Of a stretch of DNA of 64,000 nt, positions 52,443 to 61,481 are shown piece by piece; position 1 is the stretch's first letter, and each line of letters opens with the position of its first letter. The stretch is from assembly GCA_905221605.1 (NCBI GenBank), contig CAJNDS010002091.1, positions 1-64,000 of the forward strand, given 5' to 3'. Position numbers and translations under genes: made by a program. The notes beneath the pieces were generated by a model. That model saw only the letters and a program-made list of their open reading frames with translations. It was not told the origin of the DNA and did no database searches. This DNA is from Symbiodinium natans (Eukaryota; Sar; Dinophyceae; Suessiales; Symbiodiniaceae).

Positions 52443-52530
52443 AAACCCTAAACCCTAAACCCTAAACCCTAAACCCTAAACCCTAAACGCTAAACCCTAA
52501 ACCCTAAACCCTAAACCCTAAACCCTAAAA
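52443..52530 (-). repeat. CCCTAAA array flanked by a 22-bp duplication
   Basis: About 12 units. The sequence GGAACATCCCAAGTTCAAG plus GTT is present immediately before (52419-52440) and after (52531-52552) the array, so the array is bracketed by a perfect direct duplication. Confidence 0.92.
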
Positions 52531-52635
52531 GGAACATCCCAAGTTCAAGGTTCTAAGGTTTAAGGGCCTCCGTTGGGCTGGTCCAGCACTGGGCCCAGCT
52601 CATCGTCGACCAGGACCTGCAGCAGCCGAGGGAGG

Positions 52636-52795
52636 AGGTTTAGGGGTTTAGGGTTTAGGGGTTTAGGGGTTAGGGTTTAGGGTTTAGGGTTTAGGCTTTA
52701 GGGTTTAGGGTTTAGGGGTTAGGGTTTAGGGTTTAGGGTTAGGGTTTAGGGGTTAGGGGTTAGGGGTTTAGGGTTTAGAGTTTAGGGTGTAGGTT
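52636..52795 (+). repeat. Mixed TTTAGGG / TTTAGGGG array
   Basis: About 20 units alternating 7, 8 and 6 bp. Confidence 0.92.
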
Positions 52796-53512
52796 TATAA
52801 GGGGGATACAGTAAGGTGACAGCACAGCCTGTTCTACCGAAGTGCACAGCCAAAACGCTTTTCCCTGAAGACACGCAGAGCGCGGGCAAAGCAATCGCCT
52901 GGTCATACTTTGCAGACTCACCAACCTAACCCAGGGTCCAGTTATCTGACACCACTTGGAGGATCGGGGCACTTAGCAAGCAGGGTTTTAAGTACTTATA
53001 AAAAATATAGGTATAGTGACCTTTCTTATAACCCCACTTGCTAAAACGAGAGAGGGTGTCTTTTTTTGTTTTGAAGAGGCATAGAAGGGAACCTATACCC
53101 TCAAAGACAAGAATAAGGTTCTGTTGCAGCAGGACTTGCGTTGTGCGCATCGTGCCCACAGCCCCGCCTCCTCTTGCACGCCATCGAGCTCGACAATGAC
53201 CTGACAGATTCCGAAAGGATCTAGGGCATACAGAGAAAGTAACGTATAAACCCTCAAACATCAAGAGCACAAAGGACTAAAGCACATGTCCCCTTCTACA
53301 CGGCAACAAACTCCAACACCACCCCCACGCCACAGTCAAGACCATGAGTCGGGAAATTCCGACAAACCCAACAAAATTAGCAGGGTTATATGGGAGTTAA
53401 TGCAGAATTGGGGGTTTCGTGCCCGTTCAATCACATTCAATATAGGGTTGAATACGGTGCGACTGATGCAGCTTGTGACTGTCCCTCTACACACTTTCTG
53501 AGCATGGTGCTC
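52796..53512. other. Array-free segment, no supported gene
   Basis: 52940-53110 contains paired words (CACTTGGAGGATCGGGGCAC; CCCCACTTGCTAAAACG) suggesting a decayed element. 53110-53500 is unique, open on both strands for 60-110 codons, and unrecognised. Confidence 0.35.
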
Positions 53513-53622
53513 CATATGGGTGGTTGTCAAAATTATGGTCCCTTTTTGGATCCCTATTATAATACGGCACCTAATATTTAGGTTACCCCAAAAGGGATCA
53601 TAATTTTGACAACCACCCATAT
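53513..53622. mobile_element. Inverted-repeat element, family B
   Basis: CATATGGGTGGTTGTCAAAA and TTTTGACAACCACCCATAT are near-perfect inverted ends with ATTATGGTCCCTTTTTGGAT inside. Matches 9150-9263. Confidence 0.88.
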
Positions 53623-53717
53623 CGCAGCCGAGAAGCACCGAGTGTTAGGGCACCCCCAAGCCCTTGTGAACCCGGGATCTCTGAGTTGCCAGAGCCGGAG
53701 CATCACCCGTTTGGCAG

Positions 53718-53808
53718 GCCCTAAACCCTAAACCCTAAACCCTAAACCCTAAACCCTAAACCCTAAACCCTAAACCCTAAACCCTAAACCCTGAACCCCA
53801 AACCCCCG
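53718..53808 (-). repeat. CCCTAAA array
   Basis: About 13 units. Confidence 0.93.
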
Positions 53809-53884
53809 CGAGATGAGCCACAAACCAGGAGCCCACCATTGGAACAATGCCAAGGTCGTCGCCCTCTGGAGGCCTTAGCTTGGT

Positions 53885-54080
53885 CTGCATATGGGGCTTC
53901 CGAAAAAGGGTTCCCCGCATTTGGGGTTCTTTAATCCAGAAAGGGTTATGTAATGGGTATATATATACATATATATTTATATTTATTTATTTATATGTAT
54001 ATATATACACACAATTATTGCGGGTTCCGATAATGAGGATGATACTCTTTTGGGGTACACATATTTTGGGAAATTGCCAC
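53885..54080. mobile_element. Family O-like element with (TA)n core
   Basis: GGGGCTTCCGAAAAAGGGTT at the left and GGGTTCCGATAATGAGGATG at the right surround an AT-rich core with TATATA and TTTATTTATT runs. A further TATATATATATATG run lies at 54256-54271. Confidence 0.5.
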
Positions 54081-54790
54081 ATCGAGCTCGGCCTTTCCGA
54101 CGCGCAGCGATACGGTCAAAGTAGTCAAGCCTTTAACTTTTTGAAAGGTCTTGAGGTTTAGAAGGTTTAGAAGGGCCTGGAATGAGATGGGCGCAAGATA
54201 CACACGACGGAGGGAAGTTGATACTCTGAACATAACTATACTTCTGAAAATTCTGCGTATATATATATATATGTACACACTATATGTATGTATCTCTTAT
54301 TCTATCTTTCCACTCCCTCTATTCCTTGACTCCCTTCTTGCCTTTCCCCGTCCCTGTCCCTCTCTCACTCCTCCCTTCCTTCCTTGCTCTCGGGTCTCGA
54401 AGCCGAAAACCTATGGGCTCTACGCACCGTCCCTGCATTCGTCCACCCTGCAGATCCTTTTGCATCTGGGCAAGACCCCAAACCCTCAACCCTTCCTTTG
54501 CAAAACAGCTCCGCGCCGAGCTACCGTCGTACAGCGTCGATCTGGAAAAGTTTGCCTCAGCAGAGGATGTCAGGCTTTTTCTCACCTGAATGAACCTTAT
54601 GCACCCTGCAACTTGCTGAACCTCACGAAGTTCGAGATTTTCAAGGCTTAAACCCTAGCCCTAGACCCAACACCCAAAGCGCCGTCTTTTCGGCCTCTCT
54701 CCCTTGCCAGGTCGCCATGCTCCCACTGATGGCCCAGGGCCGGTCTGACGTCACGTCGCCATCGGGACATCCACCTCACTAGTAGTTCGC
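54081..54790. other. Array-free segment, no supported gene
   Basis: 54280-54390 is C/T-rich (TCCCTTCTTGCC, CTCCCTTCCTTCC). 54390-54600 is open on both strands; the plus frame includes SSAPSYRRTASIWKSLPQQR. No family recognised. Confidence 0.35.
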
Positions 54791-54796
54791 AACAAT

Positions 54797-54835
54797 AGGG
54801 TTTAGGGTTTAGGGTTTAGGGTTTAGGGTTTAGGG
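54797..54835 (+). repeat. Short TTTAGGG array
   Basis: Five units. Confidence 0.9.
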
Positions 54836-55097
54836 GTTAATACGGTGAGTAGTACTACTGGCTAACATTACGGCTGGGATTTGGAGGGCTTCAGGATTCT
54901 CGGGCGACTTGGTGGGGTCCGGGTGGGAGTTTGGGGTTGGTGAATCACAAGTATAGTTGGGCATGCATGTGCGACAGTAGCTTCGACATAGAGCATGAAA
55001 ACGCTCCAAAACCAACCACCTCTTGCAATGCTGGCATGCCTGCTACACAAATGATATGCAGAAACAACAATCAAACAACTTTGGCAGAGCGGCTTAC

Positions 55098-55512
55098 CAA
55101 GCTCCTTGTGGTCGACATGCAGGGGAAGTGCGATGCGCTGCTCCCACTGACCGACAGGCACAATGCTTGTGCGGCTGAGGAGGCCTACAGGGTGGGGCCC
55201 CCTAGTTATAAGTAGAGTTATAAGGGCCCTAAATTGGGTTATAAGGACCCTAAGTTAGGTTATAAGTCCCTTGACTACAGTTAGTATAGTAAGGGGGCCC
55301 CACCCTGTACCCACTTAGTGCTCAGAAGGGGGTTGTGACATGGGCGAATGCTGCCTGTCAAGTCGAGCTTCCATCTCTTTAAATGCTGTGCTGCTGGACT
55401 CTAAGACCTGTCTGGCGTTGTTCAGCAAAAAAAATATCAGGGAAAAGACTTGAGCAAGGGTACACTTGGCGGATTGGGGCTGGAGCTGCTGCAGTGCAAG
55501 GCCCAGGCACAT
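55098..55512 (-). CDS. Unrecognised protein, two exons, in-frame stop
   Basis: Exon 55184-55098 reads LLSRTSIVPVGQWEQRIALP then LHVDHKEL, with a canonical GTAAG donor. The upstream exon (about 55512-55311) reads ALQQLQPQSAKCTLAQVFSL and ARQVLESSSTAFKEMEARLD. The two join in phase across intron 55185-55310, but a TAA stands two codons before the junction (SEH-stop-V). Either the frame was recently broken or the upstream piece is a separate C-terminus. Confidence 0.45.
55185..55310 (-). mobile_element. Introner-like intron, family K
   Basis: Ends TACAGGGTGGGGCCCCC and GGGGGCCCCACCCTGTA are a perfect 17-bp inverted repeat (as plus-strand arms at 55185 and 55294). The core repeats GGTTATAAGGACCCTAA-type words. 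The inner part of isomerase intron 8 is a second copy. GT-AG on the minus strand. Confidence 0.85.
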
Positions 55513-55556
55513 GACGAAAGAACTGCCGGCACCGATGGAAAGAAAGCAGAAGTTCT

Positions 55557-55616
55557 GAAACCCTAAACCCTAAACCCTAAACCCTAAGCCCTAAGCCCTA
55601 AGCCCTAAGCCCTTCT
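55557..55616 (-). repeat. CCCTAAA/CCCTAAG array
   Basis: About eight units. Confidence 0.88.
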
Positions 55617-57114
55617 GTGACAGAGAAGTTCAACCGTTTTGGGCAGAGGCTCTCCCAGAAGCCCCCAGGCTCCTGCGTGAACTGAGAAAGAGCAAAAAGC
55701 CTTTTGCCTTCGTCACACTGTGAGAGTGGCCGTAGATGTGACAGTAATAAAAAAAGATGGTCGTCTCAATGTATCTGTAATATATCCGTTAATAATATTA
55801 ATAAATAGTCATAGTGGACTTAGGAAGGAAAGCTTCCGTGGTTGCAAGCCTAAAAGAAAAGTGAAGCTTGTATAGTCTTAGTATGGCTTCGCCAGCCTCA
55901 CTTCGGAGGACATTTGCACACCTGGACTGCCAAGTGCTCTGGAATAGATTGCCTCTTGGTTCACGGTCTGTGGCATCCCCGTCATCACAGCTTACGGGCA
56001 GTGAACCACCGCCCAAAAGGAGCGGAGCTGAGAGAGGCCCGGTTCAAGGACCCTAAACCGAAACCCTAAACCCTAAACCCTAACTCTAACTCTAAACCCT
56101 GAACCAACACCCTGAGCCTTGGGCTGAGGGAGCATAAAGGTGCGATTGAATGCCGAAAAGACTCCTCAACAGGCCCTTCGACTTACGTTTTGATTTCAGA
56201 TCACCTGGACAGACAGCCTTTGAAACTGCTCCTGTCATATGCCTGGTAGACAGAGCACATTCCACTGGCCCATGTGTTGCGTGTTTTGCCATCACTACTT
56301 TAAAGCGCCATCTGGACCAGGTTTGACATCTCGTTACAGTACTCGCCAAGTTGTGAAAGCAGCTGAGGCTCACCGTTCTTTAAGGGCCTTTCCGGGGCTC
56401 GTTATGTAACAGGCAATAATGCTGAAGTCTTCAACCGGGCATACATTGAACCACCCTTGCTTGTGGCGTGTATGGAAACCGAGCTTCAGGATGGTTCTGA
56501 ACTCATTCCGCCCTGTCTTGCTGCAGGAAATCTTTGAGACAACATGTCCGATGCATGCCAATCTCATGGCAGCTGTTGCTGCAGGATATGTGCCCCTGCA
56601 CTGTCAGGCAGCATCAGCCCATGAGCACATTGCCGGCCGAGCGGCTGCCTGCAAAGTGCGACAGACAACTGTGACAGAAAGGCCGGAGAAATCAGCCAAT
56701 GCGAGGTTTGACGGAGCTTGCGGGCCTGCTTGGCTGCCAAACATCCATAAATGTCTGGTGCAACTTGGTGTGGGATGTGTGGGGCTGCTATGTCTAGAGT
56801 CTAGACTGCAAACTCCTGTCATGAATGCTGTTAACATCTGCTGACCTCGTGGACTGGGTGGGCAACACCATTCTCCCTGCGTCAGCAAGTCCGGCACCTT
56901 AAGGGGAAGCCAAGGAAGATCGAGGTGCCAGCGATCTTTCTGCTGCTGCACATGTGCAGAGCATGACTTGCGCGCAAGAATCACACAAGAACTAGTGGCA
57001 GGTTCAGATGGTTCATATTTTTGCAAGCAGGCCAACGATGCACGGGATCACGTCCTGCAACTTGAGTGCTTCATACTGCGTAGTGCTTGATTAACCTCTA
57101 AAACCCTACACGCT
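55617..57114. other. Array-poor 1.5-kb segment, unassigned
   Basis: Only a short CCCTAAA patch (56050-56100) interrupts it. Both strands are open over 60-140 codons at 55870-56020 and 56419-57035. Minus 56016-55830 reads SRCANVLRSEAGEAILRLYK, the most protein-like piece. I recognise no domain and could not settle the strand. Confidence 0.35.
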
Positions 57115-57216
57115 AGACTCTAGACCCTAAACCCCCTGAGGTTAGCACCAGCAAGCCGTGCAGTCCATTGCCACGTTGGCAATCCTCAGGGGCCAGTCTT
57201 GAGGTACAGCACACCA

Positions 57217-57272
57217 GCACCCTTAGGGTTTAGGGTTTAGGGTTTAGGGTTTAGGGTTTAGGGTTTAGGGTT
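57217..57272 (+). repeat. TTTAGGG array inside duplication copy 1
   Basis: Seven units absent from the corresponding place of copy 2. Confidence 0.88.
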
Positions 57273-57462
57273 TCCTAAACCCAAAACCCTGTTTAGTTTT
57301 CTCGTGTAGTTGAAGAGCGCCGCTCATCAAGTTCGCAACGGAAGGCCCCCTTAAACCCCCCAAACCCTAAACTACATGTGCAGGGTTGATAGTACGGGCC
57401 CAAACCCTAAACCCTAAACCCTACACCCTAAACCCTAAACCCTAAACCTGATTTCCCATGTC

Positions 57463-57536
57463 CAAGGCTCTCATCGGGAAGACTCCCCCTTGCTGCAAGC
57501 GTTGATCGCGGCGTTGTAGGAGATCTCATCGGCCTC
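57463..57536 (-). pseudogene. Pentatricopeptide-repeat fragment
   Basis: After a TGCAG acceptor the minus strand reads EADEISYNAAINACSKG, the first helix and turn of a PPR motif as found in organelle RNA-binding proteins. The expected second helix (MRALDMGNQ) follows only in another frame, so the motif is frameshifted. The copy at 63675-63748 is broken identically, so the lesion predates the duplication. Confidence 0.6.
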
Positions 57537-57690
57537 CTGCACGCAAAGATTAGGACCAGCACGTTCGAAGATACTCAGAGGAAAAGTCGGGCAGGGTTGC
57601 GCGCGAAGGTGGATTTCTAGGTGAGTTTATAGTTTGTTACGCGCTGCGTTGAATTCGAAGTACAACTCGTAAACCCTAAGCCCTAAACCC

Positions 57691-58072
57691 TAAACCTTAA
57701 GCCCAAAGCCCTAAAGCCGATGCCCTCAACCCCGACGCCGCTCCAGGTCGGCAAAGGGGAGCGACGCCAGCAGCGCCAATGCCGGCAGCAACGCGCGGCC
57801 TTTGGCGCAGGCGGAAATGACCTCGGCAATGGAGTTTAGGGTTACAGGGTTTAAGGGTTTGTAGAGTTTAGCTTGGCTTTATAGGGTTTAGGGTTGAGAG
57901 TGTAGTGTTCCGGTCGAAAGAACCAACAAACCCTACACCCAAACACTACACCAGGAACCTGAACCAATTTGGGGTTCCGTGGCTGCTACGGCCGACTGTC
58001 GGCTATGGGGTGTTGAGATGAGCGGATCACAGCTTAACAAATGCGAAGACAAGTGCTCTGCCGTGCTCAGTC
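57691..58072. other. Unique spacer
   Basis: GC-rich 57725-57830 is open on both strands; degenerate TTTAGGG at 57833-57900. No supported gene. Confidence 0.35.
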
Positions 58073-58160
58073 GTCCAGTAGCCTAGAAAACTAAAGGTTA
58101 ACCTTGGGGATTAGATACGAATTATGATACCCCAAAGGTTAAAGGTTATCTACTCTACGA
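58073..58160. mobile_element. Inverted-repeat element, family I
   Basis: GTCCAGTAGCCTAGAAAACT and GGTTATCTACTCTACGAC form the ends; AAAGGTTAACCTTGGGG and CCCCAAAGGTTAAAGG are inverted inside. Confidence 0.65.
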
Positions 58161-58297
58161 CAAAGCGTGAGGATGAGCAGAATGCCGAAGCTTGCAGGCA
58201 ACAGCTTGTGCAAGTCGCAATGGCAGAGTAGTGTAGTTCTGGAATCCCACCAGTGCCCCTCCTAACCCTTTGTGTGAACCCGGAACTGAGCTCGTCC

Positions 58298-58458
58298 TAG
58301 CCCTAAACCCTAAACCCTAAACCCTAAACCCTAAACCCTAGACCCTAAACCCTAAACCCTAAACCCTAAATCCCAACCCCTAAACCCTTTAAACCCTAAA
58401 CCCTAAACCCGAAACCCTAGACCCTACCTAGACCCTACACCCTAAACCCTAGACGGAG
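58298..58458 (-). repeat. CCCTAAA array
   Basis: About 22 units, degenerate at the right. Confidence 0.92.
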
Positions 58459-58579
58459 GCCCAGGTGGCAGAGTTGTGCGTAATCAAATCACGCTGTAGC
58501 GATCTCAGCCTTGGCGAGGCAAAAGTTCTTGAACACAGAGGGGCTTCTTAGCTTCACCTGGATCCGAAAAGGGGATTGG

Positions 58580-58632
58580 GTCTAGGGCTTAGGGTTTAGG
58601 GTTTAGGGTTTAGGGTTTAGGGTTTAGGGTTC
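58580..58632 (+). repeat. TTTAGGG array
   Basis: Seven units. Confidence 0.9.
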
Positions 58633-58784
58633 TTCCACTGTCTTCCACACTGGGGCTTCCTGGCTTCCCCCCCAACACCTTTGAAAGACAACAGACGCGC
58701 CAGCCCTTCATGCGCATTTTGAGAGGTTAAATCTCCAAAGCGAAGTTGGGGTGTAGGGTTTAGGGCTTTGGGGCTTTCAAGGGA

Positions 58785-58917
58785 TCCCCTACTACCCCCC
58801 CTGTACTACCCCCCCCCCCCCCCCCCCCCGTCAATTAAGGCTCTTTACGGATAATTAAGCCTGATAAAGGTTGTTTAGGGGGGGAATTTAGGGGGGTAGT
58901 TAGTAGGGAAACCCATG
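58785..58917. mobile_element. Inverted-repeat element, family L
   Basis: GGGATCCCCTACTACCCCCC and GGGGGGTAGTTAGTAGGGAA are inverted ends around a 19-C run, CAATTAAGGCTC and GATAATTAAGCCTGATAAAGG. Matches 63155-63340. Confidence 0.75.
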
Positions 58918-59074
58918 AGGTTTTGGGATTAGGGGTTTGCAACTGCCGCCAGCATCAACTAGTCAAAGCCCGACATTACAAGCGGGCAGAAACCCTCAAC
59001 CCCAAGCCCTAAAGCGCTAAAAACACAAGCACCGGCAGTCGACAAGAAACACAAGAGAAACAGGTCCTATCCTG

Positions 59075-59207
59075 GAATTCAAGCAGCCCCGCAAAAAAAG
59101 ACCCGAAGCCTTGAACGGTTACAATCAACAGCCATCTGTTCAAAATTCAAGCAGCCCCCGCAAAAAAAAAGCCTTGAACGGTTACAATCAACAGCCATCT
59201 GTTCAAT
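59075..59207. repeat. Tandem duplication of 68 bp
   Basis: The unit from ATTCAAGCAGCCCC through CAGCCATCTGTTCAA occurs twice, the second copy lacking ACCCGAA. The minus-strand translation repeats EQMAVDCNRSRL, but there is no gene support. Confidence 0.85.
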
Positions 59208-59321
59208 CATAATCGCAGTGCCCCTTTGATGCCTATCGCCCCCCGAAACTCTAAACCCTTTGTCCATCTGGCCTCGCTGACAGATGTAGCCAGAACCACA
59301 GGGGACACGAGCATATTTTCA

Positions 59322-59497
59322 AAACCACCCTAAACCCTAAACCCTAGACCCTAAACCCTCCTAAACCCTAAACCCTAAACTCTCCTAAACCCTAAACCCT
59401 AAACCCTAAATCCTACACAGGAAATAACCTTCAACCCTAAACCCTAAACCCTCCTAAACCCTCCTAAACCCTTAACCCTAAACCCTAAACCCTGAGC
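59322..59497 (-). repeat. CCCTAAA array with CTCCTAAACC variants
   Basis: About 20 units in several blocks. Confidence 0.9.
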
Positions 59498-59588
59498 CCC
59501 GGGGTGAGCCGACATCTCGAAATGCCATTGGGGCCTCGACGCGAGACTCTTCGTTTGCATCCATGCTCTGGCTCCCCAAAAAATCAAG

Positions 59589-59637
59589 TTTAGGGTTTAG
59601 GGTTTTAGGGTTTAGGGTTTAGGGTTTAGGGTTTAGG
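59589..59637 (+). repeat. TTTAGGG array
   Basis: Six to seven units. Confidence 0.9.
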
Positions 59638-60595
59638 AATAGTCATCCTTGTATTTCCGTTAAGAGGACGAGTCTTTTCTTTTTTTTGTGGGGTTCTTAG
59701 GCGAATACAAGTCTGAAACCCTGACCGGCCCTGACCCTTCGAACCCTAAGCTGATTGAATGAGGGTCGTAAGGGCTCCCTGTTTCCCCAACCCTAAGCCC
59801 GTTTTTTTTGCATCCAGGTCTCTAAGCAGCCAGCCGGGTTAGACAAACCCTAAGCCCTTAAACCCCTGCTTAGAGACTTCGACCAGGCACAGACACTTCC
59901 AGAGCGGAGATCAGGGTGATGACCGTGCCGTGCAGACCCCCTGTTTTAGCCTCGGATTGCCCAGGTGGAGTTTCCTTCACGCTCTCGGAACTCAGACGAG
60001 CTGGGCTTTGTCGGTTTTTGTAGGACTATTAAGATGTGAGGGTCCCTTTATGATCCCGGAACGTTACCTACCTTGGGGGATCTAAGGTGCAAAAGTGCCT
60101 ACTAACAACTGGAAAGCTTTCATGCAGACTTTGTTGGTTCTAGGAGTCGAAGGATGATTCTTAGCATTCGTCATCATTCGCTTGTTTGCCAACAGAACGT
60201 ATGTGTTCTAGCTCCCCGAACGAGAAGCCAACCGCGCCAGCGCGCAGGCTGTCAGCATCTAGTGCACCTGGGTAAAGACATCGGGATAGGACGAATCCAG
60301 GACGAATGGCTCCTGTTTTAGGATCCCAGCTTTGACATAGCTGCATAGATTGTTCTGAGCCCTACGCCACAGCTCTGCTCGACCAAAGCAATTGTAATGA
60401 TCAGTCCGTTAATGACAGTACGAGGAGTGTCCTGAAAATAACCTTAGGGAAACGAATTAGCAGGAGGGGGGGGGGGCTTGGAACCTCTGAGAAGTTAGGG
60501 GTCAGCTTCTACCTCTAAACCCTAATCCCAAAACCGTAAACCCAAAACACATGCTGCAAAAAATAACTTACTTGTCGCAGGTCACCTAAACCTAC
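59638..60595. other. Array-poor segment, possible exon
   Basis: Minus-strand 60346-60164 reads PGFVLSRCLYPGALDADSLR and FSFGELEHIRSVGKQ, plausible coding sequence without a recognised family. The rest has no clear gene. Confidence 0.35.
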
Positions 60596-60692
60596 GGGTC
60601 CATGTACCTACACAGGGCATACTTGCGCCTTAAAGTACATCCTTTCTGGGACTTTGGGGCCCAAGTATACAATGGTAAGGTACATGGACCCT
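60596..60692. mobile_element. Inverted-repeat element, family J
   Basis: GGGTCCATGTACCTACACAG and AAGGTACATGGACCC are inverted ends; GCGCCTTAAAGTACATCCT in the middle as in 50453-50533. Confidence 0.8.
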
Positions 60693-61278
60693 CATGAAGT
60701 CTTCCCTAAGCCCTAAAACCCAGACCCTAAACCCTAAACCCCTTACATACATGTACCCTTGGGGTTCTGTTTCCAAAGCTCTCACACATGGGGGCTTCCA
60801 AAAAATAGGGGGGCCCTAGACCCCCAAATAGTAGGATTCCCTTACCCGAAACCCTAAACCCTAAACCCTACTGAAACCCTAAACCCTGAACCCTAAACCC
60901 TACTGAAACCCTTACTAAACCCTACACCTTCATCTCGGAAGCCACCGCATGCACCCTTAGGGGTGAGACCCCTGCAAAGGCACGTGTCCCGGCTAGGGAC
61001 ACCGAGTTGGCGGGGTCCAGGCCGGGGTGCTGGTAGGAAGCCTCGGTTAGGGTTTAGGGTTTCGGGTTTGGGGTTTAGGGTTTCGGGTTCAGGGTCAAAG
61101 TTTAGGGTTCAGGGTTCAGGGTTCAGGGCTGAGGCCGGGGGTGGAGGGCGGCTGCAAGGGAGTAGGGCCTATAGGGTCTAGGGTTGCGAGGGTTTTGGCC
61201 TTTGGGCTGAGGCCGTTTTGATGTTGGGGGGCTTTCGGGCTTGGGAACCCTGGAGCTCGGGCTCAGGGGTTCGTTGAG
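60693..61278. repeat. Degenerate arrays and family O-like piece
   Basis: CCCTAAA units at 60715-60745 and 60850-60930; a family O-like fragment at 60785-60842 (GGGGGCTTCCAAAAAATAGG, GTAGGATTCCC); TTTAGGG/TTCAGGG units at 61045-61130. Confidence 0.65.
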
Positions 61279-61333
61279 GGTTTAGGGTTTAGGGTTTAGG
61301 GTGTAGGGTGTAGGGTTTAGGGTTTAGGGTGCA
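61279..61333 (+). repeat. TTTAGGG array truncating the ankyrin gene
   Basis: Eight units directly abut the last ankyrin-like sequence (minus strand RTALMFA then array), so the coding repeat ends at the array. Confidence 0.92.
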
Positions 61334-61481
61334 AACATGAGAGCTGTCCTGGCACATCTGTTTGTCAAATCTTTGTCACGTCCACGCAAGCACCAGCTCC
61401 CACCAGCAAGCGTGCAATCTCAACATGGCCGTTCTCACAAGCAAGCATGAGCGCTGTCCTGCAATTACTGTCTGTCGAGTC
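61334..61481 (-). pseudogene. Decayed ankyrin repeats downstream of the stop
   Basis: Past the TAG at 61482 the same frame continues RTALMLACENGHVEIARLLV, a clear ankyrin repeat. It then shifts frame (KDLTNRCARTALMFA in another frame) and stops at the telomere-like array. The gene once extended further. Confidence 0.75.

Larger units (their letters stand above)
57115..57690. repeat. Segmental duplication, copy 1
   Basis: Shares CCGTGCAGTCCATTGCCACG (57165 region) and the whole of 57447-57600 (from CCTGATTTCCCATGTCCAAG) with 63488-63990. Copy 1 has the intact site GAAGATACTCAGAGG, which in copy 2 is split by telomere-like repeats. Confidence 0.85.
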
